Origin: Ruegeria marisrubri
GTDB lineage: Bacteria > Pseudomonadota > Alphaproteobacteria > Rhodobacterales > Rhodobacteraceae
Assembly (NCBI RefSeq): GCF_001507595.1
Contig: NZ_LQBQ01000001.1
Coordinates: forward strand, 844,651-908,650
DNA length: 64,000 nt
Direction: 5' to 3'
In this document: positions 10,065-18,944 of the stretch, piece by piece
Position numbering within the stretch: position 1 is the stretch's first letter
How the letters are laid out: the number at the start of each line of letters is the position of its first letter
Program-made: the position numbers and the translations under genes
The notes under the pieces: generated by a model
What the model was told of the DNA's origin: nothing
The model's input: the letters and a program-made list of their open reading frames with translations, nothing else
Database searches by the model: none

Positions 10065-12023
10065 TCATGGCCGCAATTCGGCCGCAAGCCTCTGCAACTG
10101 CGGATCGTTGGGCAGAATATCCAGCGCCTCGCGCAGAACGGCACGGGCCGCCGCCGGGCCACCGTTGATCTGCGCCAACCGGACCAGCATCGGCCAGGCC
10201 TCGGCGCGCTGCGGGTCCATCTTTACCACCTCGCGAAACGCTTGTTCTGCCGCTTTCGCATCGCGAAGGGTCAACGCCATGCCCCCCAGCACCATATGCG
10301 TTTCGGGAAAGTCCAGGCGATTGGACAGCGACCGCCGCCAATCGGCCATGGCCCGCCCCACCAACGCCTTTTGGCTTGGCGACAGCGTCTCTGCCCGGAC
10401 TGCCAGGAACTCCCGCGCCGCTGCAAGACGCACCGACTGCATCCCGTCTTGCAATAGCGGCGACAGACGCGTGACACGTTCATCGACCTGAGCAGACCTC
10501 TGCAAGGCCACGGCATTGGCCCGGACCAACGGGTCGCCGTCGGACAGAAGCGGAGCGGTTTGACCGGAAATTTCAGGCGATCCGTAGGGCTGCAGCAGGT
10601 AAAGCGCCGTCGCCCGGACGATCGCCGGCTGCTTCTGGCTCGATGCCAGAGCGAGCAGTTCGGAGGCGGCGTCATCGGAGGCCTCGAAAGCCTTTGCAAA
10701 GGCTTCTCCGAAATGCGCCCCCCGCCTGTCGGATTGTGGAAACCATTCGGCAATCCTCTCGGCCGCCCAATCCTGCCCCTTGTTCCCATGACAATCGGTG
10801 CAGGCATCCGGCGCGCCGATCCGGGCGCCAAGTTCGGGCCTTGGGATACGGAAACTGTGATCGCGCCGGCCGTCAACGCCCATATAGACCCGCTCGATCA
10901 TGTGGCAGCTTTTGCATTGGGCACCCTCGCTGTCTTTCGGGTGATGGTGGTGTTCCGGCGAGTCGTATGCCTGCTTGGCAAGCGTCGGAAATTCGGCATT
11001 GCCCACCGGCGAGTGGCATTGGGTGCAGACGGCATTTCCCTCGGCCTTCAGGGTCGCCCCATGCGGTTCATGACAGTTCATGCAGCCGACACCCTTGGCA
11101 TACATCTTGGACTGCAGGAAGGACCCGTAGACATAAACCTCGTCCAGGATCTGCCCGTCCGGGTGGTAGAGACCGGGCCTGAGAACGGACAGGTTGTAGG
11201 CATCATGAAAGGCCGTTCCGGGCAGTGGGTTTCCATCCTGCAGCGGTTCGCGGCGGGAATGGCAGCCCGCGCATTGCTGGATTTCCGCCTCGGTATCGCC
11301 CTTGCCCCAACTCATCGTGAACCCGTATTCATCCACCCCTTCGGCAAGCGCCTTGCCGGTGGCCCAGTCCAGATGGGCCGAGCCGGGACCGTGGCAAGCC
11401 TCGCAACCCACGCCGATTTCAGACTGAGAGGAAGAATACCGACCTGTCTTCGGCCCGTAGTTCTTCTGAAATCCGGTGGCGTGGCACTCGGCGCAGCGTC
11501 CGTTCCAGTTCTTGTAAGGGCCGGTCCAATGCAGCCCGTCGTCGGGCGGCAGGTCCTGGTCGGGATACAGGTGAAACCATTCGCTTTTCTCGGTGTCCCA
11601 AACGACATCGAAGCTTTGCAGCCGCCCCGGTTCGGTTTCGAACAGGTATTGCTGCAACGGAGCGACGCCGACCACGCTGTGCAGCTTGTATCGGGCAGTC
11701 GTTCCGTCCTTTTCTGTCACCTCTGCGAAATAGTCGTCGCCTTCCGTGGAAAACCGCACGGTCATTCCGTCATGCGAATACTCGGTGCCGTCGAAATTCG
11801 CCAGAACCGTATCCGGGCCGGGCTTGGTCCATGCCTTGGCGTGATGTGACGAGGCCCAGGCGCTGACTTGTTCCTTGTGGCAGTCGGCGCAGCGGTCAGA
11901 GCCTACGTAGGCGGGAACCTGAGACCAAGCCGGGACGACGAGGAAAAACAGGGTAGACAGCGATGCCAAGGACAGGTGGGACATGAAAAACCTTGAATAA
12001 TCCGTTTGCATGAATTTCGTCAT
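10065..12023 (-). CDS. Secreted eight-haem cytochrome c with HEAT-like and TPR repeats
   Basis: A 652-residue exported protein. A hydrophobic signal segment (about residues 15-34, ending PAWSQ) precedes eight CxxCH haem motifs: CADCH, CAECH, CEACH, CAGCH, CMNCH, CTQCH, CKSCH and CTDCH, the first at residue 45. After about residue 400 come helical HEAT-like repeats (SDGDPLVRANAVAL, DGMQSVRLAAAREFL), then at least two TPR-like units near the C-terminus (AKAAEQAFREVVKMDPQRAEAW). Such proteins act in periplasmic electron transfer, but the donor and acceptor are unknown. The ATG at 12023 overlaps the yihY stop as ATGA, which supports this start; an ATG at 11984 would also leave a complete signal peptide. 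It ends the two-gene minus-strand unit. Confidence 0.88.
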   Translation of the reverse strand: MTKFMQTDYSRFFMSHLSLASLSTLFFLVVPAWSQVPAYVGSDRCADCHKEQVSAWASSHHAKAWTKPGPDTVLANFDGTEYSHDGMTVRFSTEGDDYFAEVTEKDGTTARYKLHSVVGVAPLQQYLFETEPGRLQSFDVVWDTEKSEWFHLYPDQDLPPDDGLHWTGPYKNWNGRCAECHATGFQKNYGPKTGRYSSSQSEIGVGCEACHGPGSAHLDWATGKALAEGVDEYGFTMSWGKGDTEAEIQQCAGCHSRREPLQDGNPLPGTAFHDAYNLSVLRPGLYHPDGQILDEVYVYGSFLQSKMYAKGVGCMNCHEPHGATLKAEGNAVCTQCHSPVGNAEFPTLAKQAYDSPEHHHHPKDSEGAQCKSCHMIERVYMGVDGRRDHSFRIPRPELGARIGAPDACTDCHGNKGQDWAAERIAEWFPQSDRRGAHFGEAFAKAFEASDDAASELLALASSQKQPAIVRATALYLLQPYGSPEISGQTAPLLSDGDPLVRANAVALQRSAQVDERVTRLSPLLQDGMQSVRLAAAREFLAVRAETLSPSQKALVGRAMADWRRSLSNRLDFPETHMVLGGMALTLRDAKAAEQAFREVVKMDPQRAEAWPMLVRLAQINGGPAAARAVLREALDILPNDPQLQRLAAELRP

Positions 12024-12892
12024 CCGGTCGCCTTGCTTCGGGGCCTCTTCTGGCGCAGGTCCATCAAAGCGCCGTTGAATTCGGCCCCCAGTATCAGAAT
12101 GGCGGCGCTTAGATACAGGTAGATCAGTCCGGCCATGACACCGGCAAGCCCGGCATAAGTTGTGCTGTAGGTCGCAAAACTACCGATGTAGATTGCGAAT
12201 GCCCGGCCGCCGGCCGCCCACAACACCAGCGTAAGAACGACCCCCGGCAGGATCTGCCGCAAGCTGTGCCGGTGTGGAGGCAATATCAGATGGGCGCCGA
12301 TGACGGTAACAGTCGGAAGGGCCACTGCGAAGGTCCAGCGCAACCGCTCTATCGAAAACACCTCGGTTGCATTGACCGCCGTGTGTTCCGAAACCAGTTG
12401 GGTGTAAACGGGCAGCACCACTTCGACCGTAGCCACGGCCAGAATGGCGGCGCCGCCTACGAGGACCAGAACAATCGCAAACAATTGCGCCTTCCAGAAT
12501 GGCCAGGTATCGACATCATGATAGGCTTGGGTAATCGCAACCCGCACCGCGTTCACGCCGTTCGAAGCGAAAAAGACAGCCAGCAAACCGCCCACCGTGA
12601 TAACACCCGACCCCGCTCCTTCGAGAACGCCCCTCAGCTCGGCAATGATCGGGTCGGCCACCTCTTTCGGCCAGGTTCCGAAGATCAATTCGATCAATTC
12701 ATCGGTGACATACCTTTGAGACAGGCTGCCGGCCAGGCCCACCGTGAACAGCATGAAGGGAAACATCGCCAGCATCAGCGACATGGCCACGTGACTGCTC
12801 ATGACGAAACCGTTTTTGGCAATGAACCTGCTGACCGCAAGCCGCAAGGCGCGGAACGGCAGTGCCAAAGAAGGATTCGATGAGGCGGTCAT
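12020..12892 (-). CDS. YihY/BrkB-family inner membrane protein
   Basis: A 290-residue integral membrane protein with about six hydrophobic segments: SLMLAMFPFMLFTVGLAG, VITVGGLLAVFFASNGVNAV, LFAIVLVLVGGAAILAVATV, a segment around TFAVALPTVTVIGAHLILP, ILPGVVLTLVLWAAGG and a final YLSAAILILGAEFNGAL. The GAEFNG motif near the C-terminus is the family hallmark. The family was once mislabelled RNase BN, and its function is still unsettled. Its stop overlaps the cytochrome start (ATGA), so the membrane protein and the periplasmic cytochrome are probably made together. That could point to a membrane anchor or transport role beside the electron carrier, an inference from gene order only. Confidence 0.88.
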   Translation of the reverse strand: MTASSNPSLALPFRALRLAVSRFIAKNGFVMSSHVAMSLMLAMFPFMLFTVGLAGSLSQRYVTDELIELIFGTWPKEVADPIIAELRGVLEGAGSGVITVGGLLAVFFASNGVNAVRVAITQAYHDVDTWPFWKAQLFAIVLVLVGGAAILAVATVEVVLPVYTQLVSEHTAVNATEVFSIERLRWTFAVALPTVTVIGAHLILPPHRHSLRQILPGVVLTLVLWAAGGRAFAIYIGSFATYSTTYAGLAGVMAGLIYLYLSAAILILGAEFNGALMDLRQKRPRSKATG

Positions 12893-13074
12893 GCCGCCAC
12901 CCTAGACCGACTTTTCGTTGGGAAGAACCCGCCTGATCACATCATTTTCGCTTGCCATGGCAGATAACCCGCTGGCGCCATTGCACAAACGGTCATAGCC
13001 GTGCAGGATCACCCCTGCGCCCGCGCAGGAACAACTGCCAGTCGCGAGAACCACGCCAGTTTGCGAGCCGCCAG

Positions 13075-14154
13075 ATGGATAGGGAATCCGAGAGAAACAG
13101 ACTCCACGCGCGCCTGAGCCTGCCGGTCGCACGCGACATCATGATCGTCGGTACACTTTCAGTTCTGGCGCTCTATGCGGGGGCCGGCTTTCTGATACCG
13201 TTGACCGTCGCTTTGCTGGTCAACGTCCTGATCATTGCGCTGAGCGACCGGTTCATCGCCCTGACCCATGCCCCCATCTGGCTGGCGAATCTGGCCGGGG
13301 TCACTGTCGTTCTCGCAGGCCTGTTTGTGATCATGTATGTGCTTGGCAGCCAGGCCACGCAATTCGTTCGCGAGATCAACACCTACGAGGACGAATTTGA
13401 TACCGCCGTCCGGAGGATCACGGGGCTTGTCGGCAACGATGTAACCACTTTCATACGGGACAACCTCATAAGCATCGACCTGGCATTCGTTGCCCGCGCC
13501 GCGGTCGGCAGCGCCACCTCGTTGCTGAACCACTTCCTTCTCATAAGCCTGTATGTCGCCTTCCTGATGGCCGAGCGAGTGGCCTTTCGAAAAAAGATCC
13601 GCCTTGCCGCGCGCAGTCCGGAACTTGGCGCGGACCTGTCTGCGGTCATGGATGCGATTTCCATCAGCCTGCAACGATATGTCGGGGTAAAAACCTTCAT
13701 CAGCGCCGTAACGGCGCTCATCAGCTATGGCATATTCCGACTGCTGGGCCTGGAATATGCCGAGACCTGGGCGGTTCTGACCTTCGCCCTCAACTTCATT
13801 CCGTCCATCGGCTCGATCATCGCGGTCGTCTTTCCGGCCTTGATCTCGCTCGTTCAGTTCGAATCCATCGGCCCGTTTCTTGTGATCGTGTTCGGCTGCG
13901 GGACTTTGCAGTTCCTGATCGGCAACTTTCTGGATCCGGCAATGCTTGGCCGGTCGCTCAACATGTCCACCTTTCTGGTCATTCTCGCATTAACCTTCTG
14001 GACGACGGTCTGGGGGATCGTTGGCGCCTTTCTCAGCGTCCCGTTGACGGTCTGCATCCTCATCATCTTCAGCCACGTCCCCGCACTACGGCCCGTTGCG
14101 ATACTGATGTCACTGGACGGGAGGCTGGGCGAGACCGACGCAGACCGGAAATGA
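13075..14154 (+). CDS. AI-2E family transporter (PerM/TqsA-like permease)
   Basis: A 359-residue polytopic membrane protein of the AI-2E transporter family. Hydrophobic segments include DIMIVGTLSVLALYAGAGFL, the next LTVALLVNVLIIALS, a GVTVVLAGLFVIMYVLG helix, a cytoplasmic-type helical stretch near residues 100-150, and C-terminal pairs with the family motif ALNFIPSIGSIIAVVFPALI and FLVILALTFWTTVWG. Substrates of the family vary (autoinducer-2, Na+/Li+ antiport, others), so none is assigned. The start MDRESERN is preferred because upstream codons encode a non-membrane, low-quality extension; no strong ribosome site is visible. It is divergent from yihY across about 180 bases. Confidence 0.88.
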   Translation: MDRESERNRLHARLSLPVARDIMIVGTLSVLALYAGAGFLIPLTVALLVNVLIIALSDRFIALTHAPIWLANLAGVTVVLAGLFVIMYVLGSQATQFVREINTYEDEFDTAVRRITGLVGNDVTTFIRDNLISIDLAFVARAAVGSATSLLNHFLLISLYVAFLMAERVAFRKKIRLAARSPELGADLSAVMDAISISLQRYVGVKTFISAVTALISYGIFRLLGLEYAETWAVLTFALNFIPSIGSIIAVVFPALISLVQFESIGPFLVIVFGCGTLQFLIGNFLDPAMLGRSLNMSTFLVILALTFWTTVWGIVGAFLSVPLTVCILIIFSHVPALRPVAILMSLDGRLGETDADRK

Positions 14155-14412
14155 GGAACAGCGTCGAACCCGACCCAAATAGATTCCCGGTGTTTTTCTT
14201 GACGTTACGGAAGCCCAATCTGTTCGTTTGACTTGCTTGGCGATCACCCGCTAACCTGCCGCTGCATTCTTTGGATTCCATTTATTTCAATTCTCCTTAT
14301 GGGACCAGAAGTTTGCTGCCGAAGTCTTCTTTGCTGAAGACTTTTCATCCACGAGTCATCCACGAGGCCATTGCCCCCTGCAAGCTTCAGGTAAAATGGC
14401 GCAATAGAGAAA

Positions 14413-14458
14413 CATGAATTTGTCAGGAAACAAGTCATGAATTTGTCAGGAAACAAGA
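14413..14458 (+). repeat. 23-base tandem duplication at the start of the sulfatase gene
   Basis: Two direct copies of a 23-base unit (CATGAATTTGTCAGGAAACA plus AGt or AGa) begin at 14413 and 14436. They differ only in the last base. Each copy contains an ATG and the first codons of the sulfatase. The AGGAAA of copy 1 now serves as the ribosome site for the ATG in copy 2. Confidence 0.95.
14414..14440 (+). CDS. Possible 8-codon leader frame overlapping the sulfatase start
   Basis: The ATG of the first repeat copy opens a frame MNLSGNKS that stops with TGA at 14438-14440. The stop overlaps the sulfatase ATG at 14437 as ATGA. Translation of this mini-frame could feed ribosomes onto the sulfatase start. 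No ribosome site is obvious before it, so use is uncertain. Confidence 0.3.
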   Translation: MNLSGNKS

Positions 14459-16026
14459 AAGGTGGTTGGCGTTCCTTCCTGCGCTCTTTGACCACCGCAA
14501 CCTTTGCAGCCGTTGTCGCTTTGCCTGCCCTCGCGCAAGAGCAGAAGCCCAACATTCTGGTCATCTGGGGCGACGATGTCGGCCAGTCGAATATTTCCGC
14601 CTACACGATGGGCATGATGGGCTATCGCACCCCCAACATCGACCGCATCGCCAACGAGGGGATGATCTTTACTGACTATTACGGCGAACAGTCCTGCACC
14701 GCCGGCCGGTCGTCATACATCACCGGACAGTCGGTGTTTCGCACCGGCCTCAGCAAGGTCGGTCTGCCGGGCGCTGAACTGGGCCTGAAGGAAGAGGACC
14801 CGACCATCGCCGGGCTTCTCAAGGCCGAAGGCTACGTCACCGGGCAATTCGGCAAGAACCACTTGGGCGACCGGGATGAACATCTGCCGACAAACCATGG
14901 ATTCGACGAGTTTTTCGGCAACCTCTACCATCTGAACGCCGAAGAAGAACCGGAAAACGAAGACTACCCGCAAGATCCGGAGTTTCGTGAACGCTTCGGC
15001 CCGCGCGGGGTCATCAAATCCTCGGCCGATGGCAGTATCGAAGATACCGGCCCGCTGACCAAGAAACGCATGGAAACGGTTGACGAGGAAACCATCGCCG
15101 CCGCCATCGACTTCATCAAGCGCGCTCATGAACAGGGCCAGCCCTTCTATGTCTGGTGGAACGGGACCCGCATGCATTTCCGCACACATGTGAAAGACGA
15201 GATGCGCGCCAAGGCCAACGAGATCGCAGGCAAGAACGTGGATGAATACACAGCAGGCATGATCGAGCACGACTTGCATGTCGGCCAGCTTCTTGACCTG
15301 TTGGATGAGCTTGGCATCGCCGACAACACCATCGTGCACTACTCGACCGACAACGGCCCGCATTACAACACCTGGCCCGATGCCGCCGCGACCCCGTTCT
15401 TCGGCGAGAAGAACACGAACTGGGAAGGCGGCTGGCGCGTGCCCTCGATGGTGCGCTGGCCCGGCAAGATCGCGGCCGGTTCGGTCACCAACGAAATCGT
15501 GCACCACATGGACTGGCTGCCCACCTACCTGCACGCCGCCGGGCATCCCGGCATCAAGGAAGAGCTGAAGCAGGGCGGCGTCCAGGCCATCGGTCGCGAA
15601 TACAAGGTGCACCTGGACGGCTACGATATCCTGCCGCTGCTGACCGGTGAAACCGACAAGAGCCCGCGCAACGAGATCTTCTATTTCTCGGATGACGGTG
15701 ATCTGACGGCCCTGCGCTACCAGGACTGGAAGATCATCTTCATGGAGCAGAAGGAGTACAAGACGCTTCGCGCCTGGATCGAGCCTTTCACGCCGCTGCG
15801 CGTGCCGCTGATCTTCAACCTGCGCCGTGATCCCTATGAGCGCAGCTACCGGACGTCGAACACCTACTACGACTGGCTGATCGACCGGGTCTATTTCCTG
15901 GTGCCGGCCCAGGAATATGTGGCGAACTTCCTGGCCACCTTCCAGGAATTTCCGCCGCGCCAGAAGGCCGCCAGCTTCAGTCTGGATCAGGTCATGGAGA
16001 AGATGGCAGCTCCTGTAGGCGACTGA
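14437..16026 (+). CDS. Secreted arylsulfatase-type sulfatase
   Basis: A 529-residue sulfate-ester hydrolase. A basic n-region and a hydrophobic core ending VVALPALAQEQ (about residues 24-34) form a signal peptide. Metal-binding Asp residues are in ILVIWGDDVGQSN, and the formylglycine motif is CTAGR (within EQSCTAGRSSYITGQ), so maturation needs a formylglycine-generating or anaerobic sulfatase-maturing enzyme, not seen here. FGKNHLGDRDEH provides the active-site Lys/His, and IVHYSTDNGPH the later Asp/Asn metal ligands. The C-terminal part resembles PF00884-type arylsulfatases with a short terminal subdomain. It is followed by a strong hairpin and a secreted HAD phosphatase. The natural substrate cannot be read from the sequence. 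Confidence 0.93.
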   Translation: MNLSGNKKGGWRSFLRSLTTATFAAVVALPALAQEQKPNILVIWGDDVGQSNISAYTMGMMGYRTPNIDRIANEGMIFTDYYGEQSCTAGRSSYITGQSVFRTGLSKVGLPGAELGLKEEDPTIAGLLKAEGYVTGQFGKNHLGDRDEHLPTNHGFDEFFGNLYHLNAEEEPENEDYPQDPEFRERFGPRGVIKSSADGSIEDTGPLTKKRMETVDEETIAAAIDFIKRAHEQGQPFYVWWNGTRMHFRTHVKDEMRAKANEIAGKNVDEYTAGMIEHDLHVGQLLDLLDELGIADNTIVHYSTDNGPHYNTWPDAAATPFFGEKNTNWEGGWRVPSMVRWPGKIAAGSVTNEIVHHMDWLPTYLHAAGHPGIKEELKQGGVQAIGREYKVHLDGYDILPLLTGETDKSPRNEIFYFSDDGDLTALRYQDWKIIFMEQKEYKTLRAWIEPFTPLRVPLIFNLRRDPYERSYRTSNTYYDWLIDRVYFLVPAQEYVANFLATFQEFPPRQKAASFSLDQVMEKMAAPVGD

Positions 16027-16047
16027 TCCAAGTCTTCGCAGTATCGT

Positions 16048-16072
16048 GGGCCGCCGAGTTTCTCGGCGGCCC
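16048..16072 (+). terminator. Strong GC hairpin after the sulfatase gene
   Basis: GGGCCGCCGAG (16048-16058) and CTCGGCGGCCC (16062-16072) form a perfect 11-base stem with a TTT loop, 21 bases after the sulfatase stop. There is no following T-run, so it may stop transcription only partly or protect the upstream mRNA 3' end. Confidence 0.6.
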
Positions 16073-16098
16073 TGAATGTTGAAACAGGAATTTTCTTG

Positions 16099-17070
16099 AT
16101 GCTCAGATTCCCTCTACTGGCCGCAGGCGTTCTGACCGCCAACCTGGCCGCCGCCGACCCTCTGCCTTCGTGGAACGAAACCCAAGCCAGGGATCGGATC
16201 GTCACATTCGTCGAGTCGGTGACCGACCCGGAGTCGCCAGACTATGTTACCCCTTCCGATCGTATCGCGGTATTCGACAACGACGGCACGCTATGGGCCG
16301 AACAGCCCGCCTATTTCCAACTGTTCTTCGCCTTTGACCTTTTGGCAGAGCTTGCCGCAGAAGATCCGTCGATTCTGAGCTCGGACACTTTGAAAGCGGC
16401 CGCAGAGGGTGATCTGGAGACCGTCCTGAAGGGCGGCGAGGAAGCGCTGATCGAAGTGGTGAACGCCTCGCACTCTGGTCAGAGCGTCGATGAGTTCCAG
16501 ACCGATGTCGAAGAATGGCTGGATGCCAGCCAACACCCCGATACCGGTATGGCTTTTGACGAAATGACCTATCAGCCGATGGTCGAACTGCTGCGCTATC
16601 TTAGGGACGAGGGGTTCAAGACCTACATCGTGTCGGGTGGCGGCATCCACTTCATGCGGGTTTTTGCCGAACAGGCCTACGGCATTCCGCCCGAGCAGAT
16701 CCTCGGAACATACGGCAACAGCACCTATGACGTGATCGACGGCGTTCCGACCATCGTCAAGGCACCGGGTATCGCCTTTGTCGATGACAAGGAAGGCAAG
16801 GCCATCAACATCGACCGCATCATTGGCAAACGCCCGATCTTTGCGGCAGGCAACTCGGACGGCGACTTTGCCATGCTGGAATGGACCACCTCCGGCCAAG
16901 GTCCCCGGTTTGGTTTGATCGTCCATCATACCGACGCCGAGCGCGAATGGGCCTATGACCGCGACAGCCACATCGGGCGCCTGGCAAATGGGCTCGACAA
17001 GGGGCCGGATATGGGCTGGCTGATCGTGGATATGGCGAAGGACTGGTCGCGGGTTTACACTGGCCGCTAG
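16099..17070 (+). CDS. Secreted HAD-superfamily phosphatase
   Basis: A 323-residue protein with a signal peptide (LRFPLLAAGVLTANLAAADP). HAD motif I is AVFDNDGTLWAEQ (nucleophile and acid Asp), motif II is the TYIVSGGG strand with its Ser, and the later Lys plus the GNSDGDFAMLEW loop supply motifs III and IV. The layout matches phosphoserine-phosphatase-like HAD hydrolases, here exported to the periplasm. The ATG at 16099 has AGGA nine bases upstream; a TTG just before it is less likely. It follows the sulfatase gene after a hairpin and may act with it on sulfated or phosphorylated polymers or lipids, which is speculative. Confidence 0.88.
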   Translation: MLRFPLLAAGVLTANLAAADPLPSWNETQARDRIVTFVESVTDPESPDYVTPSDRIAVFDNDGTLWAEQPAYFQLFFAFDLLAELAAEDPSILSSDTLKAAAEGDLETVLKGGEEALIEVVNASHSGQSVDEFQTDVEEWLDASQHPDTGMAFDEMTYQPMVELLRYLRDEGFKTYIVSGGGIHFMRVFAEQAYGIPPEQILGTYGNSTYDVIDGVPTIVKAPGIAFVDDKEGKAINIDRIIGKRPIFAAGNSDGDFAMLEWTTSGQGPRFGLIVHHTDAEREWAYDRDSHIGRLANGLDKGPDMGWLIVDMAKDWSRVYTGR

Positions 17071-17097
17071 CAACCGTTCGAAAGGTCTCTGGCTTTC

Positions 17098-18513
17098 ATG
17101 TGGACCATATTCGTCTCTGCAAGCATTTTTGCGCTTTACTGCGCAGCCATTTACTTTTCCCTGCGCGCAGCACAGACCGCGCGCACCCCGCAGGGCGCAG
17201 TCGGCTGGGTGGTGTTTCTGCTGTCTGCGCCGGTTTTTGCGGTGCCTCTGTATCTGTTCCTCGGGCATCACCGTTTTCGGGGCTACCGTATCGCGCGGCG
17301 CGAAAGTGAAAGGGTCATCGAAGGGATAAAGGACCACGCGAACTTTGTGCGCCCCGACCCGGCGACCATGAAGATCAATCCCCTACCCTTCGAGGAGATC
17401 GCGAATCTGCCGGTATCCCGTGGCAATGGCGCCGAATTGCTGATCGACGGCGAGGCGACTTTCGAAGCGATTTTCAACGCCATCGACGCGGCCAAGTCCT
17501 ACATTCTCATCCAGTTCTACATCGTACGCGATGACGAACTGGGCATTGAATTGCAGGAAAAACTGATCGCCGCCGCCAAACGCGGGGTGAAAGTGCGATT
17601 TCTGACGGACGCGGTGGGCAGCTACGGCTTGCCGCGCAGCTACTACGATACAATGCGTGAAGCCGGTGTCGATGTTGCCGCCCAACGGAAACGCAAAAAG
17701 GGGCCTGTATTCCGCTTTCAACTCAACTACCGCAACCACCGCAAGACCGTGGTGATCGACGGAAAGGTCGGTTTCATCGGTGGCCACAATGTCGGGGTCG
17801 AGTATCTGGGTCAGGATCCTGAATTCGGCCCGTGGCGGGACACCCACCTGCGCCTGGAGGGGCCGGTCGTCCGGCAGTTGCAGCTTATCTTCGTCGAGGA
17901 CTGGCACTGGGCCTGCGGCGAAGATCTGATCGATGAGCTGGACTGGACACGCTTGCTGTCCGAGCAGGACATGAGTGGCCTGATCGTCGCCACCGGGCCG
18001 GGAGATCAGACCGAAACCGGGGCCATGATGTTCTTTGCGGCCATCACCGAGGCCAAGGAGCGCATCTGGATCGCCAGCCCCTATTTCGTGCCGGACATCG
18101 ACGTAACCACGGCCCTGCAACACGCCGCACTGCGCGGTGTCGACGTTCGCATTCTGGTGCCGGATGTGGCCGATCACACGATTCCATGGCTGGCCGCATT
18201 CGCCTATTTCGACGAAATCCGGGAGTGTGGGGCCAAGGTGTTCCGCTATACCGAAGGTTTCATGCACCAGAAGGTTTTCGTGGTCGATGATACGCTTGCA
18301 GCCGTTGGAACGACGAACCTGGACAATCGCTCGTTCCGCCTGAACTTCGAGGCGATGGCCCTGTTCTTCGACCATCGGGCCGCCGAAGCCATTGCCAGGA
18401 TGCTGAGTGATGACTTCGCTGAAAGCCGGGAACTTACCCTATTGCTGCACGAGCAGCCCGCGCGCATACGCCACGGCGCTCCGATCGCACGACTGTTTGC
18501 ACCCATTCTCTAA
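17098..18513 (+). CDS. cls: Cardiolipin synthase (phospholipase D family)
   Basis: This inner-membrane enzyme joins two phosphatidylglycerol molecules into cardiolipin and glycerol. The 471-residue protein has two N-terminal membrane helices (FVSASIFALYCAAIYFSL and VGWVVFLLSAPVFAVPLYLF). Two PLD catalytic HKD motifs follow: NHRKTVVIDG with GGHN near residue 220, and MHQKVFVVDD with GTTNLDNRS near residue 390. Length and layout match bacterial ClsA. It starts 27 bases after the HAD phosphatase gene. Its stop overlaps the stop of the convergent potassium channel gene by four bases (CTAA). Assignment is firm at the family level. Confidence 0.93.
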   Translation: MWTIFVSASIFALYCAAIYFSLRAAQTARTPQGAVGWVVFLLSAPVFAVPLYLFLGHHRFRGYRIARRESERVIEGIKDHANFVRPDPATMKINPLPFEEIANLPVSRGNGAELLIDGEATFEAIFNAIDAAKSYILIQFYIVRDDELGIELQEKLIAAAKRGVKVRFLTDAVGSYGLPRSYYDTMREAGVDVAAQRKRKKGPVFRFQLNYRNHRKTVVIDGKVGFIGGHNVGVEYLGQDPEFGPWRDTHLRLEGPVVRQLQLIFVEDWHWACGEDLIDELDWTRLLSEQDMSGLIVATGPGDQTETGAMMFFAAITEAKERIWIASPYFVPDIDVTTALQHAALRGVDVRILVPDVADHTIPWLAAFAYFDEIRECGAKVFRYTEGFMHQKVFVVDDTLAAVGTTNLDNRSFRLNFEAMALFFDHRAAEAIARMLSDDFAESRELTLLLHEQPARIRHGAPIARLFAPIL

Positions 18514-18944
18514 GCCAGAAAACGGCCCTCGAAGATCTTGGTCATCAAGGCCACCAAATACGCAGTGGACAGACCAAAGGCCAGCAGGCCGGTCACCGAT
18601 GCGAAGGTCCCGAAGATTCGCAGGTCATGCCCCAAGACGACGTCCCCATATCCAACGGTCGTAAACGTCACCAACGAAAAGTATAGGGCTGTATTCCAGT
18701 CCGGCAGAACCGAACCCAACACCCAGACCACCGCCCAGATCCAGACCTGAATCGTATGAGTCGCGATGATAAAGACCAGGGCAAGGCTGACGGGGCCGGC
18801 AGTACGTATGATCTGCCCCTTGTGAATCCATTTCTGCGACAGGTGCCGCAGTACAAGCGTGCACCACGTCAGAAAAACGATCTCGACCAGAACGCAAACA
18901 CCCAGGTAGACACTGCCCCAGAGTATTTGTTGTGCCAGCGTCAT
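18510..18944 (-). CDS. Two-TM potassium channel family protein
   Basis: A 144-residue membrane protein with the K+ selectivity filter TTVGYGD in the context SLVTFTTVGYGDVVLG. Hydrophobic segments precede the pore (ILWGSVYLGVCVLVEIVFL and a second VSLALVFIIATHTIQVWIW helix) and one follows it (FGTFASVTGLLAFGLSTAYL). It therefore has three to four membrane segments around one pore loop and would assemble as a tetramer. The ATG at 18944 has AGAGGAA seven bases upstream; a longer frame exists but adds a non-membrane extension. No cytoplasmic RCK/TrkA-N domain is attached, so gating is not obvious. It converges on and overlaps cls, and diverges from the AttE-like ATPase gene. Confidence 0.9.
   Translation of the reverse strand: MTLAQQILWGSVYLGVCVLVEIVFLTWCTLVLRHLSQKWIHKGQIIRTAGPVSLALVFIIATHTIQVWIWAVVWVLGSVLPDWNTALYFSLVTFTTVGYGDVVLGHDLRIFGTFASVTGLLAFGLSTAYLVALMTKIFEGRFLA

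Noticed and set aside
10560..11849. 429-codon frame opposite the cytochrome gene
   Set aside because: The minus strand carries eight CxxCH motifs and a signal peptide, so the plus frame is a mirror of a real gene.
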